Part shown: positions 8,542-16,786 of the stretch, one piece after another
Position numbering within the stretch: the first letter of the stretch is position 1
Layout: each line of letters starts with the position of its first letter
Assembly (NCBI RefSeq): GCF_900129025.1
Contig: NZ_FQUM01000001.1
Location: 1 to 64,000, forward strand
DNA: 64,000 nucleotides
Reading direction: 5' to 3'
Origin: Mariniphaga anaerophila
Lineage (GTDB): Bacteria > Bacteroidota > Bacteroidia > Bacteroidales > Prolixibacteraceae
Position numbers and translations under genes: made by a program
Notes under the pieces: generated by a model
Told to the model about the DNA's origin: nothing
The model's database searches: none
What the model saw: the letters and a program-made list of their open reading frames with translations, nothing else

Positions 8542-10167
8542 TTATTGAAGCCACTCTGAATGCTGATCCAGTTTTTGGTTCATGGTTGTTTCCTGTATCG
8601 GATAAGGCATGATGGTGTGTTTTGACGGTACAAAATTTTCACCGGCCCGTTTGTAAAGAGCTTTGTCTTTATCCGAGCGGTTTGTCGCATCAATCATTTC
8701 GTTTAGTTCTGTTAACGACTCACCCAAAATATTCCAACGGATTAAATCGTGTTTGCGAACACCTTCGAAACACAACTCGCGCATGCGTTCATCCTGAATT
8801 TCTTTGCGGAACTGCTCTTTTCCGGATATGGTTCCTTTGTCAACATCCTGCAACCCTGCTCTTACTCGCACCTGGTCGAGGTATTGATAGGCATTTGCCG
8901 GGCCGTTAATTTCATTTTCGCACTCAGCTTTCATTAGCAGAATATCGGCATAACGCAATAACGGATAGTTGATGCCGGTAAAGTTTTTGTCGGGAGTTGC
9001 AACCCCTTCCAGAACTTTGTAAGAGCCTACTCCTTCAGTAATTTTTCCGTAGGTAATTGGTTCCCACCGGCGGAATTTACCCGGCCATATTTTTAACTCG
9101 TTACTTACTTTTGAGATGTTTCCTCCGCTGTTACAAATAAACCGAGCGTTATTCCATTCATCGCGTTCATCGCCTTCTTCGTAAATAGAGTTCAGTTTTA
9201 CTGAATTTTGCAGCATGGCATAAGCAAACGGTTCTGTCTGGGTAGGGTAGTAGTAGAACTGTGCCCCGTTAATTTGCCCGATACGGCCATCTTCGCGTAT
9301 TCCCTGGTCGCGCATCAAGGTGAATTCAACTTCAAACATCGACTCACTTCTGTCGTATTTGTTTTCGATATAATTTAAGAATACCTGTTTGTACGATGGA
9401 TTCAATTGGTGCCATCCGTCGGAAATAACAATGTCGCATTGTGCAGCGGCTTCGGCATACATTTCTGTTTTTTGCATGGGGTAGCCTGCCATTGTAAGAT
9501 AAACGCGGGCCAGCATTCCGTGAGCTGCCATTTTGTTGGCATGGCCGGGCTCGCTCTGGTCTTTGGCATGTGGCAGGTGTTCGCTTGCAAACGTAAAATC
9601 GGTAATAATTTGCTGGTATATTTCTTCTAACGAAGCTGCCGCTAAATCATTATCGTTGATGCCTGCGGTTGGTGTAAGCCTGAGAGGAACTTCTCCCCAC
9701 CAGCGAACCAGGTCGAAATAGTATAAAGCTCTCATAAAATAAGCTTCTCCCAAATAGGAATCGCGTGTTGTTTCATCAATTCCCGAAGTGTTGGGCACCT
9801 TCGCAATAAAATTGTTGGCGGCTTCTATTCCCTGGTACAATGCCAGCCATGTTATACGCAGGTTGGCATCGGCGGGTGTGTGGTTGTACAACCCAATTGC
9901 CCAGTTGTTATTGTTTCTGTTGAAGAGCGCTTCGTCGGTTCCTGCTTCAAACATTGCTGAAATTACCTGTCCGTATGTTGCATCCTGCCCGAGGTAATTG
10001 TAAATGCCGGCAAGCCCCATTTGTACTTCGTCTTCGTTTTCGTAAAATGCCTCTTTCACCCAGCTCGATTTTGGGTCGACCGAAAGATAGTCTTCGCAGG
10101 ATACTGCCCCGGCCAGGAAGATGCCTAATGTTATGCTTTTTATTAGTATCGATAATTTATTTTTCAT
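8542..10167 (-). CDS. SusD/RagB-family glycan-binding lipoprotein
   Basis: Surface lipoprotein that binds the target oligosaccharide and closes over the SusC barrel. The 541-residue protein begins with a lipoprotein signal whose lipobox ends AVSC (Cys24). It then shows the SusD N-terminal helix-rich core (EDEVQMGLAGIYNYLG, RALYYFDLVRWWGEVPL) and the C-terminal RagB/SusD domain (YPLLRYADILLMKAECENE, MRELCFEGVRKHDLIRW). It follows susC by 30 bases and surely shares its transcript. The lyase and sulfatase downstream indicate a glycosaminoglycan ligand. Such proteins rarely have a signature for substrate, so the ligand is inferred from neighbours. Confidence 0.97.
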   Translation of the reverse strand: MKNKLSILIKSITLGIFLAGAVSCEDYLSVDPKSSWVKEAFYENEDEVQMGLAGIYNYLGQDATYGQVISAMFEAGTDEALFNRNNNNWAIGLYNHTPADANLRITWLALYQGIEAANNFIAKVPNTSGIDETTRDSYLGEAYFMRALYYFDLVRWWGEVPLRLTPTAGINDNDLAAASLEEIYQQIITDFTFASEHLPHAKDQSEPGHANKMAAHGMLARVYLTMAGYPMQKTEMYAEAAAQCDIVISDGWHQLNPSYKQVFLNYIENKYDRSESMFEVEFTLMRDQGIREDGRIGQINGAQFYYYPTQTEPFAYAMLQNSVKLNSIYEEGDERDEWNNARFICNSGGNISKVSNELKIWPGKFRRWEPITYGKITEGVGSYKVLEGVATPDKNFTGINYPLLRYADILLMKAECENEINGPANAYQYLDQVRVRAGLQDVDKGTISGKEQFRKEIQDERMRELCFEGVRKHDLIRWNILGESLTELNEMIDATNRSDKDKALYKRAGENFVPSKHTIMPYPIQETTMNQKLDQHSEWLQ

Positions 10168-10197
10168 TTGTCTCGTGTTTTATGATGATTAAAACAA

Positions 10198-13100
10198 TTA
10201 GAATTTAATTTCTACTCCTCCCATAAACGTTGAACTCATTGGGTATGCAGAGTAGTCTAATCCGGGAGTTAAAGCCCCGTATTTTCCAACAGATACATCA
10301 GGATCGTAACCGGAGTATTTTGTCCAGGTATATAAGTTTTGCCCGGCAACATAAAGCCTGCACGATTTAATGCCCAGCTTATTCAGAATACTTTTATTGA
10401 ACGTATATCCGAAAGTTACTGTTTTCAGTTTTAGGTAAGAACCATCTTCAACATAGTAATCCGAAATCAGGTTTCCGTCCTGCGGAAATCCATAGACACC
10501 TGCATACTGGTAAGCCTGCACCTCGTTTGTCGGGTTTTCCGGAGTCCAGCGGTCTGCAGCGGCAGCCAGCATGTTATATTCCGGGCCGATTAATCCGGGA
10601 TTTTCAAACATAACACGGTTTGCATTCAGAATGTCGTTTCCGTACGACCACTGGAAGAATACTTCCAAATCGAAATTTTTGAACCAGAAGTTATTGGTTA
10701 TCCCTCCGAAATGTTTTGGATGAGGATTGCCAATTACCACGCGGTCGAGTTCATTGATTGTGCCGTCGGGAGTTCCGTCCAGTCCCGAAATGTCTTTGAA
10801 CTTAACACTTCCCGGAGCCACTGTTTTTCCGTTGTCCGGAATGCCTTCCTTTAATGTGTATGTGTCGGTTTCTTCATCGTAATTAAAGTCTTCAAACTGG
10901 TAAACACCGTCGCGTTTAAGGCCGTAAATCATTCCCACCGGCTCGCCAACTTTGGTAATGTATTGGTATTCGGTGAATTTAAAATACCAGTCGGGGTTGG
11001 TGTAAATTGCATCCTGTCCGGAGTTGAGCGAAATCGTTTTATTCTTGTTGAACGAAATGTTAAATGAGGTATTCCATCTGAAGGATTTATTGGAAACATT
11101 AACCGTGTTGAGTGAAAGTTCCAGCCCCTCGTTGCGAACTTCGCCAACATTTTGCAGTACCTGTGAGTAGCCGGTGCTAAGTGCCATGTCGGCATTCAGT
11201 AAAAGGTCGCTGGTGTTTTTTCGGTAAAAGTCAGCGGTTACCACAACGCGGTTGTCGGCAAATCCAAGGTCGATTCCAAGGTTCGACTGTGCAGTTGTTT
11301 CCCATTTCAAATCGGCCGAAGCCAGGCTGGCGTAGTAGGTTCCGAGCGCGTAAGCATTTCCGAACGAATAACCACTGTACTCGTCGTAATTTATTAATGA
11401 AAATGCTGCAGAATCGTTAATCCGGTTATTTCCGGTAACACCGTAACCAACGCGCAACTTAAGGTTGGAGAAGATATTAAGGTTGCTGATAAATTGCTCT
11501 TCTATTAATCTCCACGCCAAAGCCGCTGACGGGAAATAGCCCCATCGATTTCCTTTTGCAAATTTGGACGAACCGTCTGCACGGTAATTCATGGTAAGCA
11601 GGTAACGGTCTTTGTATCCGTAATTAACACTTCCGAAAAACGAAACCAATTTGTTTTCTGACGCGTAAGAAGTTGGAATTTCAGGTTCTGTACCCAGTTC
11701 CAATTTGTCGGTACCAAAGGCGTCGGTTGGTATTTTTTTATTTTTTGCCTGGAAGTTGTCCACCGAAGAAATCTGAGCCTCGGTTCCAACCAGCGCTGTC
11801 AGATTGTGTATTTTGTTGAATTTCTTTTTATACGTTAATGTATTTGACGTTGACAAAGTTTGATTGTGGCGGTCGCTAAGCGTTCCGTTTACTCCGTCAA
11901 TTCCCTTGGTTCCCTGGTAGGTGTCTTTTTTGTAGAAGACAGACTCTTTCTGATTGTTAACCTGGTAGTTTCCCGAAACTTTCAGCTTTAATGCGGTGGT
12001 AATATTGTAGTTGAGAAACAGGCTTCCTCTTACCACATCCTGCCGCTGATAACGGTCGGTGTTGCTCAACGTTTTTACCGGGTCAAAACGAAGGTCGTTG
12101 GGGTCTTCGAGGTCAAGCCCGCCTTCTTTTCCGTCATCAACCAACGGGCGCACCGGCCTGAATGTGATGGCATCGCGAATAATACTTAGCCTGTTGTTTC
12201 CCGAAACATTAAGCCCGTTTCTGTATATGTACGAATAATTTAAGTATCCGCCCAACTGGGCTTTTTCGTTTATCCGATGCGTAAATTTGAGGTTGTTGTT
12301 TATCTTTTTGTACCCCGTATTTATCAGCGTTCCTGCCTGGTCTGAGTAATCAACAGATAAATAAATAGATGATTTGTTCGTACCACCGCTAAGCGATAAA
12401 TTATGATTTTGAATGAACGCCGTCCTCATAATGTTATCCTGCCAGTTGATGGGTTGAGCATTTTTGTATTCTTCGGGATCAACCCAGTAGGTGTTAAAAC
12501 TTTCCAGGTAGGTATCACCTCTGAATGTTTGAACTTCCTGTAAATATTTTACATAGTCGTACGGTGACATAACATCCAGTCGGTTGTCGATCCATTGCGA
12601 ACCGATTGACGAGTTTAGTGAGATTTCGGTTGTTCCGTCGTTTCTCCCGCTTTTTGTGGTAATAATAATTACCCCGTTTGCACCTCGCGAACCATAAATG
12701 GCCGACGCCGAAGCATCTTTTAGTACGTCGAACGATTCGATGTCATGCGAACTGATGCTCCCCGGATCAAAATCTTCAATGGGGATACCGTCCACAACAT
12801 ATAACGGAGAGTTGTCGCCGGTAATTGAGTTTCCCCCGCGTATTACAATATTAAGGCCTTCTCCCGGCGTTCCGTCGGCAGCCGATACCTGCACCCCGGC
12901 AACCCGGCCTGCAAGCGCCTGGTCGTAGTTGGTTACCGGGCTTTTTGCCAGAACTTCGCCTTTTACCTGGCCTACCGAACCGGTAAGGTCGCGTTTAGAA
13001 ACTGTGCTGTAACCCACAGCAACTACTTCCTGTAGTGAGATAACATCTGGCTCGATAACGATATTTACTTCCGTTCTTCCGTTTAAAGGAAGTTCAACTT

Positions 13101-13341
13101 TTTTAAATCCGATAAAACTGCATTCTAAAGTTGCGTTTTTATCGTTTACCGTAATGGTGAATCTCCCATCCATTCCTGTGATGGTTCCCTGCGTAGTTCC
13201 TTTTACAACAACATTGGCACCCGGAATTGTTTCTCCGTTGCTTTTTGAAGTAACTGTTCCTCTGATTTCTGTTTGAGCAAAAGCTCCCAAACTAGTTCCT
13301 ATGAAAACAGCAATTAGTAGTAAATTTTTAATTTTTCCCAT
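10198..13341 (-). CDS. SusC/RagA-family TonB-dependent outer-membrane transporter
   Basis: TonB-dependent channel that imports the oligosaccharides made by the lyase. The 1047-residue product has a signal peptide ending at GAFAQ, a carboxypeptidase-regulatory-like beta-sandwich (about 24-105, GTVTSKSNGETIPGANVVVK), a TonB-box-like EVVAVGYST, the plug domain with the SusC-type SPLYVVDGIPI and SRGANGVIIITTKSG, and a C-terminal 22-strand barrel ending in GGVEIKF. It is the first gene of the minus-strand operon susC-susD-PL8-sulfatase. There is no anti-sigma-binding STN domain at its N-terminus, so control is probably by the regulator at 831-3746 and not by an ECF sigma pair. Confidence 0.97.
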   Translation of the reverse strand: MGKIKNLLLIAVFIGTSLGAFAQTEIRGTVTSKSNGETIPGANVVVKGTTQGTITGMDGRFTITVNDKNATLECSFIGFKKVELPLNGRTEVNIVIEPDVISLQEVVAVGYSTVSKRDLTGSVGQVKGEVLAKSPVTNYDQALAGRVAGVQVSAADGTPGEGLNIVIRGGNSITGDNSPLYVVDGIPIEDFDPGSISSHDIESFDVLKDASASAIYGSRGANGVIIITTKSGRNDGTTEISLNSSIGSQWIDNRLDVMSPYDYVKYLQEVQTFRGDTYLESFNTYWVDPEEYKNAQPINWQDNIMRTAFIQNHNLSLSGGTNKSSIYLSVDYSDQAGTLINTGYKKINNNLKFTHRINEKAQLGGYLNYSYIYRNGLNVSGNNRLSIIRDAITFRPVRPLVDDGKEGGLDLEDPNDLRFDPVKTLSNTDRYQRQDVVRGSLFLNYNITTALKLKVSGNYQVNNQKESVFYKKDTYQGTKGIDGVNGTLSDRHNQTLSTSNTLTYKKKFNKIHNLTALVGTEAQISSVDNFQAKNKKIPTDAFGTDKLELGTEPEIPTSYASENKLVSFFGSVNYGYKDRYLLTMNYRADGSSKFAKGNRWGYFPSAALAWRLIEEQFISNLNIFSNLKLRVGYGVTGNNRINDSAAFSLINYDEYSGYSFGNAYALGTYYASLASADLKWETTAQSNLGIDLGFADNRVVVTADFYRKNTSDLLLNADMALSTGYSQVLQNVGEVRNEGLELSLNTVNVSNKSFRWNTSFNISFNKNKTISLNSGQDAIYTNPDWYFKFTEYQYITKVGEPVGMIYGLKRDGVYQFEDFNYDEETDTYTLKEGIPDNGKTVAPGSVKFKDISGLDGTPDGTINELDRVVIGNPHPKHFGGITNNFWFKNFDLEVFFQWSYGNDILNANRVMFENPGLIGPEYNMLAAAADRWTPENPTNEVQAYQYAGVYGFPQDGNLISDYYVEDGSYLKLKTVTFGYTFNKSILNKLGIKSCRLYVAGQNLYTWTKYSGYDPDVSVGKYGALTPGLDYSAYPMSSTFMGGVEIKF

Positions 13342-13931
13342 AGTTTGGTTTTTATTAATAGATAAAAAAATTTTGATTGCCTACACTTTCTGCACGTAAA
13401 CTTATAAAATGGCAATAACTTCAAAATCCCATATTATGCAAAACGGAACAAAATTGCGGATATGGAACCTCTGTTTTCGAATTTGGGAATTGTAATATTT
13501 TGAAAATGTGTTAATAATGTTTGAAAATGAAAATCCTTTTGTAAAACATATTGGGACTTTGTGCACCTTGTTTTTGTGTGAAAAACGCCCGGACTGGCCG
13601 TAAAAATGGAATTTTTCATCTGCTTTTGCATGCATATTCATAATTAAAAATGCTTGATTTGTTTTCAACTCCCTTGTTGTTAGTGTTTTATACTCTTTTG
13701 AAAACCATTTTAGTTTTGTCTTATTCTGCAATAAAATAGTCGTTTGTTTTTGATTGTATATTGTTAATGTATTTTAAATCAGTTGATTGTATCGATTCCC
13801 ATATTTTTGATACCAACGAACATTGAATTTAGTACCCGGCCTGCGTTTTTCGTCTCCTGAGATGATGCTTCAACCGCTACTTTAGAATAAAAAAACGGAC
13901 AAAGCTTATTTACGGCTCAAATATTATTATC
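13342..13931. promoter_or_regulatory. Divergent control region of the glycosaminoglycan locus
   Basis: 590 AT-rich bases separate susC (minus) from the GH88 gene (plus), so both operon promoters and the regulator's binding sites should be here. TATTTTTG at 13802-13809 fits a plus-strand -7 box but has no good -33 partner. TTTAGAATAAAAAA at 13881-13894 is shared with the leader of the regulator gene. I found no convincing -7 box for susC. A 109-codon minus-strand frame (13402-13731) has no domain and is probably chance. Confidence 0.55.
13802..13809 (+). promoter_or_regulatory. Candidate -7 box for the GH88 operon
   Basis: TATTTTTG matches the Bacteroidota -7 consensus TAnnTTTG about 120 bases before the GH88 start. 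The upstream -33 element is weak (TTG 16 bases away), so this is tentative. Confidence 0.3.
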
Positions 13932-15146
13932 ATGAATAGAACAAGCACATTCTTATTTGTTGTCATTTTCTCCGGAATTATTTGGGGATGTAATACTACT
14001 GATAAGAAATCCGGAAATTTTATTTCGGAGAACCTGACGAATGCTTCGCAGCAAATCGGATTTCAGTTGGATGCTATAGAAAAGACAGGGAAAATATTAA
14101 ATCCCCGCACGATTAATAAAGATGGCTCGACGCGCTACGTGAGAAGGCAAGACTGGACGAGCGGTTTTTTCCCGGGTACCATGTGGTACATGTACGAAAT
14201 GACCGGCAACGAAAGATGGAAAGACTATGGAATAAAAATCACCGAGTCGCTCGATTCTGTGAAATACCTCACCTGGCATCACGATATTGGTTTTATGATT
14301 AATTGTAGTTATGGCAATGCTTATCGTCTTACCGGAGAAAAAAAATACAGGGATGTGCTTATAGAAGCTGCAAAATCGCTTTCCACCCGTTTTCGTCCGG
14401 CGGCAGGAGTAATTCAGTCGTGGAATACCGATAGGGGATGGCAGGCAGAGCGTGGCTGGATGTGCCCTGTAATTATTGATAATATGATGAATCTTGAGCT
14501 TTTATTTAAAGCTACGGAATTAACGGGAGACTCTGCCTTTTACAACATTGCTGTCAGTCATGCCGATGCAACCCTGAAAAACCATTTCCGCGAGGATTAC
14601 AGCTCGTGGCACGTTGTAGACTACGATCCGGTTACGGGAGGTGTCAGAGGAAAATATACAGCTCAGGGATATTCCGATGATTCTGCATGGGCACGCGGAC
14701 AAGCATGGGCTTTGTACGGTTACACCATTTGTTACCGAGAAACTCAAAATCCGACTTACCTGGCCCAAGCCGAGAATGTTGCAGCTTTTATCTTTAATAA
14801 TCCTAATCTTCCTGACGACTTGGTTCCGTACTGGGATTTCGATGCTCCAAATATTCCCAACGAGCCCCGGGACGCATCTGCCGCGGCAATTATAGCGTCG
14901 GCTTTGTATGAGCTGGCAAGCTATTCAGACAACACAGAAAGTTACATTGCGAAAGCAGATAATATCATGAAAAGCTTATCTTCGCCCGCATACCGGGCTA
15001 ACCCCGGAACAAATAATTATTTTATTTTGATGCATTCGGTAGGCAGTATCCCGCATAATGCCGAAATAGATGTCCCCTTAAATTACGCCGACTACTATTT
15101 TCTTGAAGCCCTGTGCCGAAAAATGAATATGAAAAATAATATGTAA
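13932..15146 (+). CDS. GH88 unsaturated glucuronyl hydrolase, lipoprotein
   Basis: Removes the 4,5-unsaturated uronate that the PL8 lyase leaves at the non-reducing end, by hydration of the double bond. The 404-residue protein has a lipoprotein signal (lipobox IWGC, Cys20) and an (alpha/alpha)6 barrel. Family signatures are WTSGFFPGTMWYMYE, HHDIGFM with Asp118 and the second acid Asp183 in IIDNMMNLELL; these match the Asp pair of characterised UGL enzymes in spacing. GYSDDSAWARGQAWALYGY is also diagnostic. It opens the plus-strand operon and its stop overlaps the next start by one base (TAATG). Together with PL8 it strongly supports a glycosaminoglycan substrate. Confidence 0.95.
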   Translation: MNRTSTFLFVVIFSGIIWGCNTTDKKSGNFISENLTNASQQIGFQLDAIEKTGKILNPRTINKDGSTRYVRRQDWTSGFFPGTMWYMYEMTGNERWKDYGIKITESLDSVKYLTWHHDIGFMINCSYGNAYRLTGEKKYRDVLIEAAKSLSTRFRPAAGVIQSWNTDRGWQAERGWMCPVIIDNMMNLELLFKATELTGDSAFYNIAVSHADATLKNHFREDYSSWHVVDYDPVTGGVRGKYTAQGYSDDSAWARGQAWALYGYTICYRETQNPTYLAQAENVAAFIFNNPNLPDDLVPYWDFDAPNIPNEPRDASAAAIIASALYELASYSDNTESYIAKADNIMKSLSSPAYRANPGTNNYFILMHSVGSIPHNAEIDVPLNYADYYFLEALCRKMNMKNNM

Positions 15147-16744
15147 TGAGAAAGAGAACGCTTTTGGTAATTTTTCTGTTTCAGGTTCTTTGTTCCTTCG
15201 GACAAAAAGTACAAGTTATTCCATCTCCTGCTAACAGTAACTTAAAAAAGGCTGCCGGCTTTAAAACAGAAGCCTGGGTGGCAGATTGCGAAAATGATGG
15301 AGAAAAAGTTTTTAATCAGTTTGCAGAGCAGATTAAAGCGTGCGGAATTGATTTTCCGTTCAGGGAAAAAGAATCGAACGAATCTGCCAACCTTGTTCTT
15401 CGGTATGTTAAAAACAAAAATACGGCGGACAATGAATCTTATCAACTGAAAATAACCCGTGGCAAGGCTCTTCTTGAAGCTTCTACCGATGCAGGTATGT
15501 TTTATGGGCTGCAAACACTTGCACAACTAACTGAGGCAAACAGAACGGGCTTTAAAGCAGAAATTCCCAAAATAAAAATATCAGACAACCCCCGCTTTGG
15601 CTGGAGAGGATTGATGTTAGACGAATCGCGTCATTTTTTCGGAAAAGAAAAAGTTAAGCAACTGTTGGACTGGATGGCTTTTTACAAGTTGAATGTGTTT
15701 CACTGGCACCTTACCGATGTTAACGGATGGCGGATTGAAATTAAAAAATACCCGTTGCTAACCGAAGTTGGCGGAATTGGTAACTTTTCCGATTCGAATG
15801 CTCCTGCGCAGTATTATACTCAGAACGAAATCAGGGGAATTGTTCAGTACGCAAACGAACGTTTTATTGAAATTATTCCGGAAGTAGATATGCCCGGACA
15901 CGCTACTGCTGCCAATAAAGCTTATCCTGAATATAGTGGTGGCGGATCGGCAAAATTTCCGCATTTTACGTTTAATCCTGGAAATGAAAAAACGTATGGT
16001 TACCTTACCGACATTCTTAAAGAAATAACACAGCTTTTCCCTTCCAAATACATTCACCTTGGAGGCGACGAAGTACATTTTGGAAACGAGCAGTGGAATA
16101 CAGACCCGCAGGTCCAGGCGTTGATGAAAAAAAATCAGCTTAAAGACCTGAAAGAAGTAGAGTCTTATTTCATAAAAAGAATGACAGACAGCATTACCGC
16201 TCTGAACAAAACCATGATTGGCTGGGACGAAATTGTGACTTGGGGAGTGGCTCCGGACCAGTGCCGGGTTATGTGGTGGCGGCACAACAAACCAGACCAG
16301 CTGATGCTGGGGTTGGAAAAAGGATACCAAACAGTTATGTGTCCGCGGATTCCACTGTATTTTGACTTTGTTCAGGATTCAGCGCACACATCGGGCCGAC
16401 GTTGGGACGGAGATTTTTCTCCGCTAGAGAAGATACTTGAGTTTAATCAAATCTATAAAGAGCCACTTACTTTATATCCGTCGTTAATTGTGGGGGTGCA
16501 GGCCAACCTCTGGAGTGAAACCATTCATAGCGGCGAGCGGCTTGATTTTATGACTTACCCGCGAATTGCTGCTCTTGCCGAAATTGCATGGAGCAACAAC
16601 TCTCCCGAATACAAGGAATTTCTTTGGCGGCTAAAGCCTTCTTTTTCACTGTTTGAAAAGCAAGGGGTTACCTATTTCAATCCGGAAAATCGTAATGCCA
16701 CACCGGAGATTAAAGGGCCGGTTCCTCCGTCTTCAATTGAATAA
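15146..16744 (+). CDS. GH20 beta-N-acetylhexosaminidase
   Basis: Secreted or periplasmic exo-beta-hexosaminidase of 532 residues with signal peptide MRKRTLLVIFLFQVLCSFGQ. It has the N-terminal GH20b alpha/beta domain (about 25-140) and the catalytic barrel. Signatures are WRGLMLDESRHFF, FHWHLTDVNGWRIEIKKYP, PEVDMPGHA and the catalytic pair Asp308-Glu309 in HLGGDEVHFGNEQW (substrate-assisted mechanism through the N-acetyl group). In this operon it should release GalNAc or GlcNAc from oligosaccharides after GH88 has removed the unsaturated uronate. It is translationally coupled to GH88 by a one-base TAATG overlap. Confidence 0.95.
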   Translation: MRKRTLLVIFLFQVLCSFGQKVQVIPSPANSNLKKAAGFKTEAWVADCENDGEKVFNQFAEQIKACGIDFPFREKESNESANLVLRYVKNKNTADNESYQLKITRGKALLEASTDAGMFYGLQTLAQLTEANRTGFKAEIPKIKISDNPRFGWRGLMLDESRHFFGKEKVKQLLDWMAFYKLNVFHWHLTDVNGWRIEIKKYPLLTEVGGIGNFSDSNAPAQYYTQNEIRGIVQYANERFIEIIPEVDMPGHATAANKAYPEYSGGGSAKFPHFTFNPGNEKTYGYLTDILKEITQLFPSKYIHLGGDEVHFGNEQWNTDPQVQALMKKNQLKDLKEVESYFIKRMTDSITALNKTMIGWDEIVTWGVAPDQCRVMWWRHNKPDQLMLGLEKGYQTVMCPRIPLYFDFVQDSAHTSGRRWDGDFSPLEKILEFNQIYKEPLTLYPSLIVGVQANLWSETIHSGERLDFMTYPRIAALAEIAWSNNSPEYKEFLWRLKPSFSLFEKQGVTYFNPENRNATPEIKGPVPPSSIE

Positions 16745-16786
16745 CGCAGAAACTTCCTTTCGGTACCTGGCTGGCAAAAAAAGAAA

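Noticed and set aside
13402-13731. Minus-strand 109-codon frame between susC and GH88
   Set aside because: Composition reflects AT-rich leader DNA, no domain, and it occupies the control region of two operons.
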